The notes under the pieces were generated by a model, which was not told where the DNA came from, did not search any database, and saw only the letters and a program-made list of their open reading frames with translations. A program made the position numbers and the translations under genes. A DNA stretch of 64,000 nucleotides, taken from the NCBI GenBank assembly GCA_049975425.1, contig JBNGDI010000018.1, forward strand, positions 1 to 64,000. Direction: 5' to 3'. Positions within the stretch are counted from its first letter, which is position 1. Each line of letters starts with the position of its first letter. Positions 1 to 7,853 of the stretch are shown piece by piece. This stretch comes from HyVt-105 sp049975425 (lineage in GTDB: Bacteria; Bacteroidota; Bacteroidia; Bacteroidales; VadinHA17).

Positions 1-504
1 ATACGGCATCTGCCGGCCATCATTGCCAGGACAGTCAAAACCACCGGTATTGTCATGCTGCTGATTGCAACATCCATGGGACTTTCCTGGGTTATGTCGT
101 TTGAAAATATCCCCCAGACAGTCAGCAACGGATTACTTTCGGTTTCTTCCAGTCCTTTGGTGATCCTGCTGCTGATCAACTTTATTTTGCTGTTCGTGGG
201 CATTTTTATGGACATGACCCCGGCCGTGCTGATTTTTACACCCATTTTCCTGCCCGTGGTAACATCACAACTGGGACTGGACCCCATCCATTTCGGCATT
301 ATTATGATCCTGAACCTGAATATCGGGCTCTGCACTCCTCCCGTGGGGGCGGTAATGTTCATCGGCTGCAGTGTGGCCCATTTGAGGATACAGGATGTGG
401 TAAAGCCCATGATCCCCTTCTTTGCGGCTATGATCGCCATTCTTTTGATCATAACCTATATTCCCTCAATCACCATGTTTGTTCCCCGATTATTCGGATT
501 TTAG
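1..504 (+). CDS. TRAP transporter large permease (DctM-type), C-terminal part
   Basis: The reading frame is open from base 1, so this is the 3' end of a longer gene. The visible 167 residues are almost all hydrophobic helices and include a GLCTPPVGAVMF stretch, the glycine/proline loop typical of the large (DctM, 12-helix) subunit of TRAP transporters. These proteins use an ion gradient and a periplasmic binding protein to import organic acids or sugar acids. The binding protein and small permease would lie to the left of the window. The LacI-type regulator starts on the base after this stop codon, so the two are probably co-transcribed and the regulator may sense the transported compound. 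The substrate cannot be read from this fragment. Confidence 0.9.
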   Translation: MRHLPAIIARTVKTTGIVMLLIATSMGLSWVMSFENIPQTVSNGLLSVSSSPLVILLLINFILLFVGIFMDMTPAVLIFTPIFLPVVTSQLGLDPIHFGIIMILNLNIGLCTPPVGAVMFIGCSVAHLRIQDVVKPMIPFFAAMIAILLIITYIPSITMFVPRLFGF

Positions 505-1563
505 ATGAAACAGGTCAGAATCAAAGATATTGCCCGGGAAGCCGGTGTTTCCATAGGAACCGTTGACAGGGTGCTGCATAACCGGGGCGAAGTGGCCGAA
601 AGCACCCGGAAGAAAGTGCTGCATATTGCCCGTGAAATGCAATACCGGCCGAACATTGTTGCCCAGGCCCTCAAGGCAAAAAAAACACACCGTCTGGCCG
701 TGCTGCTGCCAAATGGTAGCGGCGACAATGTATTCTGGCTTCTGCATCCGCAGGGTATTGAAAAAGCAGTGAAGGAACTGCAGCCCTTTCTGATAGATGT
801 GCGTTATTTTCTTTATGAACTGACCCGGGAGAATGAATTCCCCGTAAGAACGCAGGAGATCATCCGGTTTCATCCCAACGGAGTGATCCTGGCCCCGGTT
901 TTTAAAAAGGAATCAAGAAAATTCTGCCGGGAACTTGACAGCAGGGGAATTCCCTATGTTTTTATCGATACTTATATCGATGAAACCCGTTGCCTGGCTT
1001 TCATTGGAGAAGACGCCTACCAGGCTGGGCGTGTGGCAGCAGGCCTGATCGATTACGGATTGATCCCTTCACGCGATATTCTGATTGTAAATATTGCCAG
1101 AAACCTGGAAGATACAGAGAACCTGAATTTGCGCAATCGTGGATTCCTTCACTACTTTGCAGATACCGGCACGTCGCCCCGCAGTATTTATACTCTGGAA
1201 ATAGCCTCTACCGGTTTGCCGGAAGTGGAAAAAAGCATGGATTCAGCTCTGGCAACCCATCCCCACATAGGAGCTATTCTGGTATCGGGAGCAAAAACCC
1301 ATGTGATTGCCCGGTATCTGGAAATAAAAGAACGAAGGGATATGATCCTGGTGGGCTATGAAGTAACGGGAAAAAACCTTTCATTTCTGAAGAAAGGCAT
1401 CATCCGGTTCCTGATCGGACAGAAACCGGTTGAACAGGCCGCCAGGGCCGTCAAGATCCTGTTCGATTACCTGACCATGCATCAGATCCCTGCCCGCCAG
1501 GAATACCAGCCCGTGGAAATCATCCACAAAGAAAACGCCGGAAACCTGAACTCCGAAAAATAA
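505..1563 (+). CDS. LacI-family transcriptional regulator
   Basis: This 352-residue protein has an N-terminal LacI-type helix-turn-helix (about residues 4-55, with the core IKDIAREAGVSIGTVDRVLH). A hinge helix and a periplasmic-binding-protein-like effector domain (about 62-340) follow. That effector domain is of the sugar-binding type rather than close to LacI itself. The ATG directly follows the TRAP permease stop with no intergenic base, which implies translational coupling and a shared role, presumably control of sugar or sugar-acid uptake. The ligand is unknown. The C-terminal tail is polar and short. No clear LacI palindrome could be assigned within the window, since the regulated promoter is probably to the left. 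Confidence 0.93.
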   Translation: MKQVRIKDIAREAGVSIGTVDRVLHNRGEVAESTRKKVLHIAREMQYRPNIVAQALKAKKTHRLAVLLPNGSGDNVFWLLHPQGIEKAVKELQPFLIDVRYFLYELTRENEFPVRTQEIIRFHPNGVILAPVFKKESRKFCRELDSRGIPYVFIDTYIDETRCLAFIGEDAYQAGRVAAGLIDYGLIPSRDILIVNIARNLEDTENLNLRNRGFLHYFADTGTSPRSIYTLEIASTGLPEVEKSMDSALATHPHIGAILVSGAKTHVIARYLEIKERRDMILVGYEVTGKNLSFLKKGIIRFLIGQKPVEQAARAVKILFDYLTMHQIPARQEYQPVEIIHKENAGNLNSEK

Positions 1564-1604
1564 TGCATTTTTTGTTTTAAAATTTATTTGTATTTTGGTT
1601 AAGT

Positions 1605-1630
1605 ATTTAGTTAGTATATTCTAACTAAAT
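1605..1630. promoter_or_regulatory. Perfect inverted repeat, probable MarR operator
   Basis: ATTTAGTTAG and CTAACTAAAT form a perfect 10-bp inverted repeat around a 6-bp spacer (TATATT). It ends 21 bp before the MarR-type start codon. The size and symmetry suit a winged-helix dimer, and the position suits autorepression. The left half-site recurs exactly upstream of the lipid operon at 2129-2138. Confidence 0.75.
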
Positions 1631-1651
1631 GCGCTAAATATCCCGCCCGAA

Positions 1652-2065
1652 ATGGAACACCTGGATCAGGCGATCACGTATCTGTCAGATCTTCTGGAAT
1701 CGGTGCTGGAAGAAACCATTACACAGGCCGATTTTAAAGACCTTACCCGGCCTCAGCTGCGTTTCATGCGGATCATGATCCGACTTCATAATCCAACGGT
1801 CTCCGTTCTGGCCCGGGAATTGAAAATTACCAAACCCACCGTTACCGTGCTGGTTGATAAGCTGGTTAAAAAAGGATATGTTAAAAAAGTGCCTTCTGAA
1901 AAAGACCGGAGAGTGGTTTATCTGGTTATTGACCGAAAAGGGAAAAAAATCGAAAAACTCCGAAGAGTGGCTCATAAAAAAATGGCACGAGAGATCAGTT
2001 CGGGATTAAATGAAACGGAAACGGCCATATTAACCGAATTATTAAGAAAAATAGTTAAAAAATGA
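1652..2065 (+). CDS. MarR-family transcriptional regulator
   Basis: The 137-residue length is normal for the family. The winged helix-turn-helix is at about residues 45-105, with TVSVLARELKITKPTVTVLV as the recognition region and SEKDRRVVYLVI as the wing. The DRR wing motif is a MarR hallmark. N- and C-terminal helices would form the dimer interface. Such proteins usually repress a neighbouring operon and release DNA on binding a small, often lipophilic or phenolic ligand. A perfect palindrome lies just upstream and a second, degenerate copy lies between this gene and the lipid operon. That makes the lipid genes the likely target. The inducer is unknown. Confidence 0.93.
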   Translation: MEHLDQAITYLSDLLESVLEETITQADFKDLTRPQLRFMRIMIRLHNPTVSVLARELKITKPTVTVLVDKLVKKGYVKKVPSEKDRRVVYLVIDRKGKKIEKLRRVAHKKMAREISSGLNETETAILTELLRKIVKK

Positions 2066-2128
2066 TGCATGCAACCTGCCTTTTCGTTTCAGACCTTATT
2101 TTATGTAAATCAGAGGTCCGGGCTGAAT

Positions 2129-2154
2129 ATTTAGTTAGAGAATGCTACCGGATT
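2129..2154. promoter_or_regulatory. Second, degenerate MarR operator copy
   Basis: ATTTAGTTAG (2129-2138) is identical to the left arm of the palindrome at 1605-1630. After the same 6-bp spacing, the right arm CTACCGGATT keeps 6 of 10 positions. It sits about 66 bp before the start of the lipid operon, in a promoter-proximal position. This links the MarR-type protein to the five downstream genes. The conservation is seen directly; binding is inferred. Confidence 0.6.
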
Positions 2155-2220
2155 GGAGACAGGGTCTTTCCACCAACCCGGTATGTTCTATCACACCCTG
2201 ATAAACCGGAGGAATAATCC

Positions 2221-2835
2221 ATGGATAAAAACAAAAAACCGTTCAATGCAAATATCCGGCTGAGCCTTCCCAACCTGCTGAGCTTTTACCGCATGCTGGC
2301 ATTCCCCGTTATTCTGTATTTCATTATTTCCGGAAAGGAAAAATGGTTTGCCATTTTACTGGTTATCAATCTGCTGACCGATGTGCTCGACGGATTGATT
2401 GCCCGTGCTTTTCACTGCGCCACTGAATTCGGTGCCTGGCTGGATTCCACCGCCGATGACCTGACATATCTGCTGGCTTTTACCGGAATTTTCGTATTCA
2501 AATGGGAGGATTTCCAGCCTCATGCAATTAGTTTTCTGATCTTTATCGGCTTCCTGGTATCAACCATTCTTTTTTCGCTGTTCAGATTTAAAAAAATACC
2601 CAGATTTCATCTGTATTCCACCCGCATCAGCGGATATATCCAGGGGATTTTCTTCATCTGCCTGTTCACCATCGGATTTATCAAACCGTTTTACTACTTT
2701 ATGATTATATGGGGAATCCTGGCAGCGGTTGAACACATCGTCATTCAACTGATCATCCCCGCAATGCGATCGAATGTAAAAGGCCTTTACTGGGTATTGA
2801 AGGAAAACAACCACAGAAAAAATACTGGATCATGA
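2221..2835 (+). CDS. CDP-alcohol phosphatidyltransferase (first of two)
   Basis: This 204-residue integral membrane protein has the complete family signature DG-x2-AR-x8-G-x3-D-x3-D, here beginning DGLIAR and ending GAWLDSTAD (about residues 59-81). It holds the metal-binding aspartates. Enzymes of this family displace CMP from a CDP-activated lipid or alcohol and join the phospho-group to another alcohol. An AGGAGG-like stretch (GGAGGAATAATCC) precedes the ATG, an unusually good ribosome site for Bacteroidota. The gene opens the operon and overlaps the next by 4 bp. It is a clear paralog of the gene at 5119-5712, sharing the SFYR, KIP-x-HLY and GLYW-x-LK segments. Its acceptor and donor are unknown; the short length resembles phosphatidylglycerophosphate or phosphatidylinositol-type synthases. 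Confidence 0.92.
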   Translation: MDKNKKPFNANIRLSLPNLLSFYRMLAFPVILYFIISGKEKWFAILLVINLLTDVLDGLIARAFHCATEFGAWLDSTADDLTYLLAFTGIFVFKWEDFQPHAISFLIFIGFLVSTILFSLFRFKKIPRFHLYSTRISGYIQGIFFICLFTIGFIKPFYYFMIIWGILAAVEHIVIQLIIPAMRSNVKGLYWVLKENNHRKNTGS

Positions 2836-3629
2836 TCTTTCATTCACCTTTCGAGTGCTCCTATCTCTGGTTGCCCCTGATTGGTTTTCTCGTTGGGTTA
2901 TTCGGAACCATGATCGGAGGAGGGGGAGGGTTTTTCTTCCTCCCCGTTCTCACCCTGCTGTTCCACGTGCCAGCACACACTGCAGTGGCCACATCGCTTG
3001 CCGCTACCCTTCCCATCTGCCTTGTTGGAACGGCAGGCCATTATCGAAACGGCAACCTGTACCCCAAAATCGGGCTGGTGTTTGCTCTGGCTGGTTTATT
3101 GGGTGCTCTGACCGGTGCCGGCACAACTAAATTCCTTACATCCGGGCAGTTGAAAACAGGATTTGGAATATATTCCATACTGATCGCTCTCCATCTATGG
3201 ATCAGTTATAGGAATAACCTCAATTTGAAAACAACCGAAGCCCGGGGAAACGATTATTTAGACCTGAAAAATATATCGAAAGGCACATTGTTCGGATTTC
3301 TGGCCGGATTCATTACCGGCACATTCGGCACCAGCGGTACGGCACCTGTACTGGCCGGATTATTTTCCATCCATATCCCAGTGAAATGGGCAATAGGAAC
3401 CTCACTCATGATCGTTTTAGTAAATACCCTTTTTGCTCTGGGAGCGCATTTTCTGGTGGGAGAAATCGACCTGACCATGGTCTATTTTCTTACAGCCGGA
3501 GCCCTTATCGGGGCATTTTCCGGGCCAAAAATCCTGTCAGGCATCCATCTTAACCGAATGGAAGAATCCATCAGAAAATGGTACGCCCTGGCCATAATCG
3601 TTTTTGGAATTCTGATGATCCTGAGTTAA
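2832..3629 (+). CDS. TauE/SafE-family sulfite/sulfonate exporter-like permease
   Basis: This 265-residue protein has about eight membrane helices in two homologous halves. Each half carries a glycine-rich loop: GTMIGGGGGFFFLP near residue 25 and TGTFGTSGTAPVLAG near residue 165. This matches the TauE/SafE family of anion (sulfite, sulfonate, organosulfur) transporters. Its ATG overlaps the stop of the upstream transferase (ATGA), so translation is probably coupled. A sulfur-anion transporter inside a lipid-synthesis operon is odd. It could handle sulfite or a sulfonate linked to sulfonolipids, but that is only a guess. A generic unknown permease is the alternative. Confidence 0.85.
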   Translation: MIFHSPFECSYLWLPLIGFLVGLFGTMIGGGGGFFFLPVLTLLFHVPAHTAVATSLAATLPICLVGTAGHYRNGNLYPKIGLVFALAGLLGALTGAGTTKFLTSGQLKTGFGIYSILIALHLWISYRNNLNLKTTEARGNDYLDLKNISKGTLFGFLAGFITGTFGTSGTAPVLAGLFSIHIPVKWAIGTSLMIVLVNTLFALGAHFLVGEIDLTMVYFLTAGALIGAFSGPKILSGIHLNRMEESIRKWYALAIIVFGILMILS

Positions 3630-3638
3630 ATAAAGTCA

Positions 3639-4385
3639 ATGGATAAAAACCCGAACATAATCCTGACCATCTACTTCATCATCCTGTCCTATTTCATGCT
3701 GGGAGGCATCGGGTTTTATTTCATCAACCGGAGAAAAGAACGGGAAGTAGCCAGAAACAACCAGAGAAAACTGATCTCTTATTTTATTATTATCCATATT
3801 CTTTTTTTCTCCATCGTAATCTATCCGCCGGTATTCAGATGTATTACAGCCCTGATTATCGCTGCCGGGTTATTTGAACTGTTCAAACTGTACAAACAAT
3901 CAAGTTATCAGGGAACCCGTTTCTTTCTGTTTTCTATGATTCTTTTTGCAGTTTTAGCAACGGGTTTTTATTTTTTCAGCGGTTTACAAAGAAACACCAT
4001 GCTTTTCTCGTTTCTGACCATTTCTGTATTCGACAGTTTCAGCCAGATAACGGGTCAACTGGCCGGAAAAAAGAAACTGGTGCCCAACATCAGCCCGAAC
4101 AAAACACGTGAAGGACTGATCGGTGGAATGGCAATAGCCATGCTCACCGCATACCTGATCAAAGGGCTCGTTGACGGGCCACTGCCTTCAGTATTGGTTC
4201 TGGCAGCAGGTACCGTATTATTCGCTTTTATCGGAGATATCTTTACTTCCTATTACAAAAGACATTACCAGGTAAAGGATTTCAGCCGCCTGATCCCGGG
4301 GCACGGAGGATTTCTTGACCGTTTCGACAGCCTGATAGCCGGTGGATTCTGGACTGCTCTGTTCGTTTACCTGGGCGGCATTTGA
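3639..4385 (+). CDS. Phosphatidate cytidylyltransferase-family protein (CdsA-like)
   Basis: This 248-residue membrane protein has a complete CdsA signature near its C-terminus: SYYKR, then VKDFSRLIPGHGG, then FLDRFDS. Family members transfer CMP from CTP to a phosphorylated lipid, classically phosphatidic acid to CDP-diacylglycerol. An upstream SPNKTREGLIGG segment is also typical of the family. It is 9 bp after the TauE-like gene and 36 bp before the lipid-kinase-like gene. The product would be the CDP-activated substrate needed by the two CDP-alcohol transferases of the operon. The chromosome probably has another, housekeeping cdsA elsewhere, so this copy may act on a special lipid. Confidence 0.9.
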   Translation: MDKNPNIILTIYFIILSYFMLGGIGFYFINRRKEREVARNNQRKLISYFIIIHILFFSIVIYPPVFRCITALIIAAGLFELFKLYKQSSYQGTRFFLFSMILFAVLATGFYFFSGLQRNTMLFSFLTISVFDSFSQITGQLAGKKKLVPNISPNKTREGLIGGMAIAMLTAYLIKGLVDGPLPSVLVLAAGTVLFAFIGDIFTSYYKRHYQVKDFSRLIPGHGGFLDRFDSLIAGGFWTALFVYLGGI

Positions 4386-4421
4386 ATTTAAAACAAAGTA
4401 TGAACTTTCAAACACTCTGAT

Positions 4422-5096
4422 ATGGGAAACCAACTGGCATTAATGATCATTTTCATGACAGGCATAATTTGCCTCCTCGTATTTAACGAAATGGTTTACC
4501 GGCGACTTGGCCTGAAGGGAGAGATAACCCGGAAATTTGCCCATTTTACGGCGACATTGTCAACCATTGTATTACCATATCTTTTTGAAGACCACTGGTA
4601 TGTACTGGCCATGGCTGTGTTTTTCTTTATCATTCTGTTCATCAGCCGGAACGGGACACAACTCAAATCAATTCACGATATCGAAAGAAAATCAGTGGGA
4701 AGCTATGTATTGCCGGCAGCTATCTACCTCACTTTCCTTCTTTCCAATCTTTTAGAAAACAAATTCCTGTTTATTCTGCCCATGCTGATCCTGGCCATCT
4801 GTGATCCCATGGCAGGTATTCTGGGCTTAAACCTGAAAAAAAACAACTATCATATCAGGATAAACGGAATCAGGCTGGAAAAGACCATTCTGGGGACCCT
4901 GTCTTTTCTGGTTTCCTCATTTCTAATCAGTATTTTAGCCCTGTACTTTCACCGGCTGACCATCGATTTCAAAACATTCTGGCTGGCTTTACTGATAGGT
5001 GTTTCAAGCACACTGGCCGAGTTGCTCAGCACAAAGGGCTTTGACAACCTGTTGATCCCGTTAAGCATTATCCTGATCCTGATCGTCTTTCTGTAA
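4422..5096 (+). CDS. CTP-dependent lipid-alcohol kinase-like protein (phytol/dolichol kinase family)
   Basis: This 224-residue protein has about seven membrane helices. It carries an RKFAHF motif near residue 38, a CDPMAGILG motif near 127, a KTILGT segment near 153 and a TLAELLSTKGFDNLLIPL segment near 198. This set defines the family of CTP-dependent kinases for phytol, dolichol or diacylglycerol. The reaction would be lipid-OH + CTP to lipid-phosphate + CDP, on the inner membrane. Its position directly after a CdsA-like cytidylyltransferase suggests the two act in sequence: phosphorylate, then CMP-activate, then transfer. The true alcohol is unknown; diacylglycerol, a polyprenol or a sphingoid base are all possible. 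Confidence 0.82.
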   Translation: MGNQLALMIIFMTGIICLLVFNEMVYRRLGLKGEITRKFAHFTATLSTIVLPYLFEDHWYVLAMAVFFFIILFISRNGTQLKSIHDIERKSVGSYVLPAAIYLTFLLSNLLENKFLFILPMLILAICDPMAGILGLNLKKNNYHIRINGIRLEKTILGTLSFLVSSFLISILALYFHRLTIDFKTFWLALLIGVSSTLAELLSTKGFDNLLIPLSIILILIVFL

Positions 5097-5118
5097 ATGT
5101 TGAAAAAATTCTGATCTC

Positions 5119-5712
5119 ATGAAACCTGTTCGCTTTCGGGGAGAAAACATACTGAACATACCCAATGCCATCAGTTTTTACCGCCTGATGGCTTTCCCGC
5201 TGATTCTTTTCCTGGCACTTACCGGACGCGAAACCTGGTTTGTGGTCTTTTTATGCATCAGCCTGGTAAGCGACATTCTTGACGGGAACATCGCCCGTAT
5301 TTTTAAGCTGCAAACCCGTTTTGGGGCTGCCCTGGATAACCTGGCCGACCTGTTTACCTACACAATGGCTCTGCTCGGGATATTCCTTTTCAAATGGAAT
5401 GAGATCAGGCCCCATGCCTGGGCCCTGTACGTTTTTCTTGGAATATTTGCCATAAGCTATATCATTGCCTTCTGCCGTTTCAGGAAAATACCCGGCCTGC
5501 ATCTGTACGGAGCCGTAACGGCAGGCTATATTCAGGGCCTTTTCTTTTTCGTCCTGTTTGTATGGGGGTTTTTCCCGGGTTTGTACTACCTTGCCGTTGG
5601 TTTCGGCATTATGGCCTATCTGGAAAAAATACTGGTACTGCTGTATACAGATGCTATCCGTCCCGGAATAAAAGGCCTGTACTGGTTACTCAAAAAACAA
5701 CAAAGCAGGTAA
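5119..5712 (+). CDS. CDP-alcohol phosphatidyltransferase (second of two)
   Basis: This 197-residue membrane protein has an intact signature: DGNIAR, then 8 residues, then GAALDNLAD (about residues 55-77). It is the last gene of the operon, 22 bp after the kinase-like gene. It is paralogous to the first gene at 2221-2835 along its whole length, with matching SFYR, FLFKW, YIQG-x-FF and GLYW-x-LK segments. Two homologous transferases in one operon imply either two different head groups or two steps on related lipids. Its stop codon lies inside the left arm of a long hairpin shared with the converging gene. Confidence 0.92.
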   Translation: MKPVRFRGENILNIPNAISFYRLMAFPLILFLALTGRETWFVVFLCISLVSDILDGNIARIFKLQTRFGAALDNLADLFTYTMALLGIFLFKWNEIRPHAWALYVFLGIFAISYIIAFCRFRKIPGLHLYGAVTAGYIQGLFFFVLFVWGFFPGLYYLAVGFGIMAYLEKILVLLYTDAIRPGIKGLYWLLKKQQSR

Positions 5713-5742
5713 AAGCCTGTTTCCGGGTTTTTGCCTGCTTTG
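5691..5742 (-). terminator. Intrinsic terminator between converging transcripts
   Basis: CAAAGCAGGTAAAA (5701-5714) pairs with TTTTGCCTGCTTTG (5729-5742), a 14-bp stem with a single G-U pair. Read on the minus strand, the stem is followed by a T-rich run (5691-5700). It therefore best fits the end of the long minus-strand locus. It could also stop the plus-strand lipid operon, whose last stop codon is inside it. Confidence 0.8.
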
Positions 5743-5776
5743 TCATCCTCTATTTCAGGATAAAAGAAGCATCCTG

Positions 5777-7780
5777 CTATTGAGAAATACTCAGGGTTGC
5801 AAAACGGCTGAGGGTAGGTTTGCTTTCCGAAACAGCTGTAAGAATCACTTCGGCTGGTTCGTCAGCATCCTTCCCCCGGGTAATATAAACCGGGATTTCC
5901 ACTTCTTCCCCGGTACCGGCAACCACCAGTTCATTCAGAATAACTGCATCCCAGCCTTCTCCATTGACACTGACCGACAACCGGTAAATATCATGATTCA
6001 GATGTGTATTCACATCCCCCGTCGGATGGATGTCTGAAAATCCGGCAGCAGGCTGGTCGTTGTTTTTCAGGATAAAAACGGTTTCCGTCACTCTCCCGGC
6101 AGGCCGGCTCTTTTCGGGTGCACGAACGAAAAAATCACGTTTTCTGGCAGCAGTATCATCAAGGGAGCGTATCCCTACAGTGTATGAAAGGATATCGTCC
6201 TCATTCCGGTGTATATCGATAATATAGAAATGCAACCGGTTTGGTTCATCCGTATATTCGAATTTACTTCCCGAATTCAGTCCGGCGTGGAACAGGGCAT
6301 CGTTCAGCTGCCTGTAATCGGCAATGGTGCGCATCACGGGAGTTCCGTCTGGTTTTACATAATCCGCCATATCGATATCTTCGGGATGGGCATCGATCAC
6401 CCAGTTGAACAGGTTAAAGGAATTGGGTCCTCCACTCCTGCCCTCCCTGTCTTTGTTCATGGCCAGCAATACCCCATTGTCGGGACAGAATGAATCATAC
6501 CCTATCCGTTGTACTACTTCCATCGAATAAAAATCATAGGCAGGAATTCCCGGTGACAGCGGATCAACCGCCGGATCAGTCGGAGGTGTCCGGTCATGCG
6601 GCTCTTCCCCGTCCAGCCGTACAATCACACCTGCCCAGGATCCTTCCGGAGGTTCCACGGCCCTGGCAGTGATATTGGCAACCACCAGGCCGGTTTCTGC
6701 CAGCCCGTTCCTGCTGATGGTCAACACATCATTTTCCGAAATAAAACCGATCTCCATCCTGTTCCGCAGCATCAATCCGGCCGGCATGGCAGCCCCGGCC
6801 ACAGGCGGCACCACCCAGCGCATGTGAGGTCCGCCGGGGCCATTGAAGCAGCCCCGGTCCATCATGTCCCACGGTCCTGATCCTGCTCTTCGGTATGGTT
6901 CCACGTAGGGATTGTTGTTATTGTCGCCGATCCGGAATGCATGGTGTCCGAGCTCGTGGGTAATGGTTCCGGAATTCTCCCCCTGCCTGATGGACGACAG
7001 GCCCCACTGCATCTGGGCAGCTTTCCATGATGTCCATTCCACATACCGGGTAGCAGCCCACCGGGGCTTTTCAGGATTCGGATTGCCCCATTCCGGAGTA
7101 ATGTCCTCGCGGGTATTGAACTTCATTTCTCCGAATTCCTGCCATACTCCTGTTTCATCGTAACCGGCGTAGATCCGCAGCACGGCATCATAATTCTGTT
7201 TAACATCCCCCGCATCGGCCCTCCACAGGGAATCCACATCTCTTTCCATTCGGTAATGCACCACACTTCCGTCGGGAGTGAAAGAGTTCTGGCCCCATTC
7301 GCTCAGTCCGTATTTCCATAATTCGCGTGGCATGCGATAAGGGCCGTAAGGTTCCAGTAGAGTAATCCCGAACTTTCCCCTGGATTGTTCCATCCAGTAT
7401 CCGTTAATGGTCTGACCGTGGTTCACCTCGCCGGGTTTCAGGAAAAAATCGGTGTAAAACTGCGGTATTTCTTCCCTGTTTACCGGATCGATCTGCGGAT
7501 TGCCGAAAAGGTCGGAACCCTCTGGCAGGGTCATGACAAAAGGCTGATCGGGAAAATCAACCGCCACCAGTGCCATTCTGAATTCCCGTTCAGGCACCAG
7601 CGAGGGATCGGCCCAGTTTTTTCCGGGAATAGGCGTATAATCATCCCAGGTCATATCATCCTGGTCCTGTACCCTCTGAGGATCAATAGGCCCGGGCACT
7701 TCGGTTGCTTCCCGGCATCCTGCCGCAATCAGCAGGATGACCGGGAACATTCCGAAAATTACCTGTTTTGTTGTATACAT
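5777..7780 (-). CDS. Secreted M6-like zinc metallopeptidase lipoprotein
   Basis: This 667-residue protein starts with a lipoprotein signal (hydrophobic segment, then IAAGC, with Cys22 as the lipid anchor). A peptidase domain holds YWMEQSRGKFGI near 129, typical of M6 (immune-inhibitor-A-like) proteases, and a zinc motif HELGHHAFRIGD at 275-286. His275, Glu276 and His279 are the expected zinc/catalytic residues. The spacing after HELGH differs from the strict HExxHxxGxxH/D form. The C-terminal 120 residues look like a beta-sandwich. It is the last gene of the PUL. With the S9 peptidase and the gluzincin protein, it makes three secreted peptidases in one carbohydrate locus, which suggests a glycoprotein substrate. 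Confidence 0.82.
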   Translation of the reverse strand: MYTTKQVIFGMFPVILLIAAGCREATEVPGPIDPQRVQDQDDMTWDDYTPIPGKNWADPSLVPEREFRMALVAVDFPDQPFVMTLPEGSDLFGNPQIDPVNREEIPQFYTDFFLKPGEVNHGQTINGYWMEQSRGKFGITLLEPYGPYRMPRELWKYGLSEWGQNSFTPDGSVVHYRMERDVDSLWRADAGDVKQNYDAVLRIYAGYDETGVWQEFGEMKFNTREDITPEWGNPNPEKPRWAATRYVEWTSWKAAQMQWGLSSIRQGENSGTITHELGHHAFRIGDNNNNPYVEPYRRAGSGPWDMMDRGCFNGPGGPHMRWVVPPVAGAAMPAGLMLRNRMEIGFISENDVLTISRNGLAETGLVVANITARAVEPPEGSWAGVIVRLDGEEPHDRTPPTDPAVDPLSPGIPAYDFYSMEVVQRIGYDSFCPDNGVLLAMNKDREGRSGGPNSFNLFNWVIDAHPEDIDMADYVKPDGTPVMRTIADYRQLNDALFHAGLNSGSKFEYTDEPNRLHFYIIDIHRNEDDILSYTVGIRSLDDTAARKRDFFVRAPEKSRPAGRVTETVFILKNNDQPAAGFSDIHPTGDVNTHLNHDIYRLSVSVNGEGWDAVILNELVVAGTGEEVEIPVYITRGKDADEPAEVILTAVSESKPTLSRFATLSISQ

Positions 7781-7853
7781 AATAAGTCTAGTTCTTTACA
7801 TGAGATCCGGTGCAGAGCCTTTCCACCGAAAATCAACATTAAAAATCTCAGTT

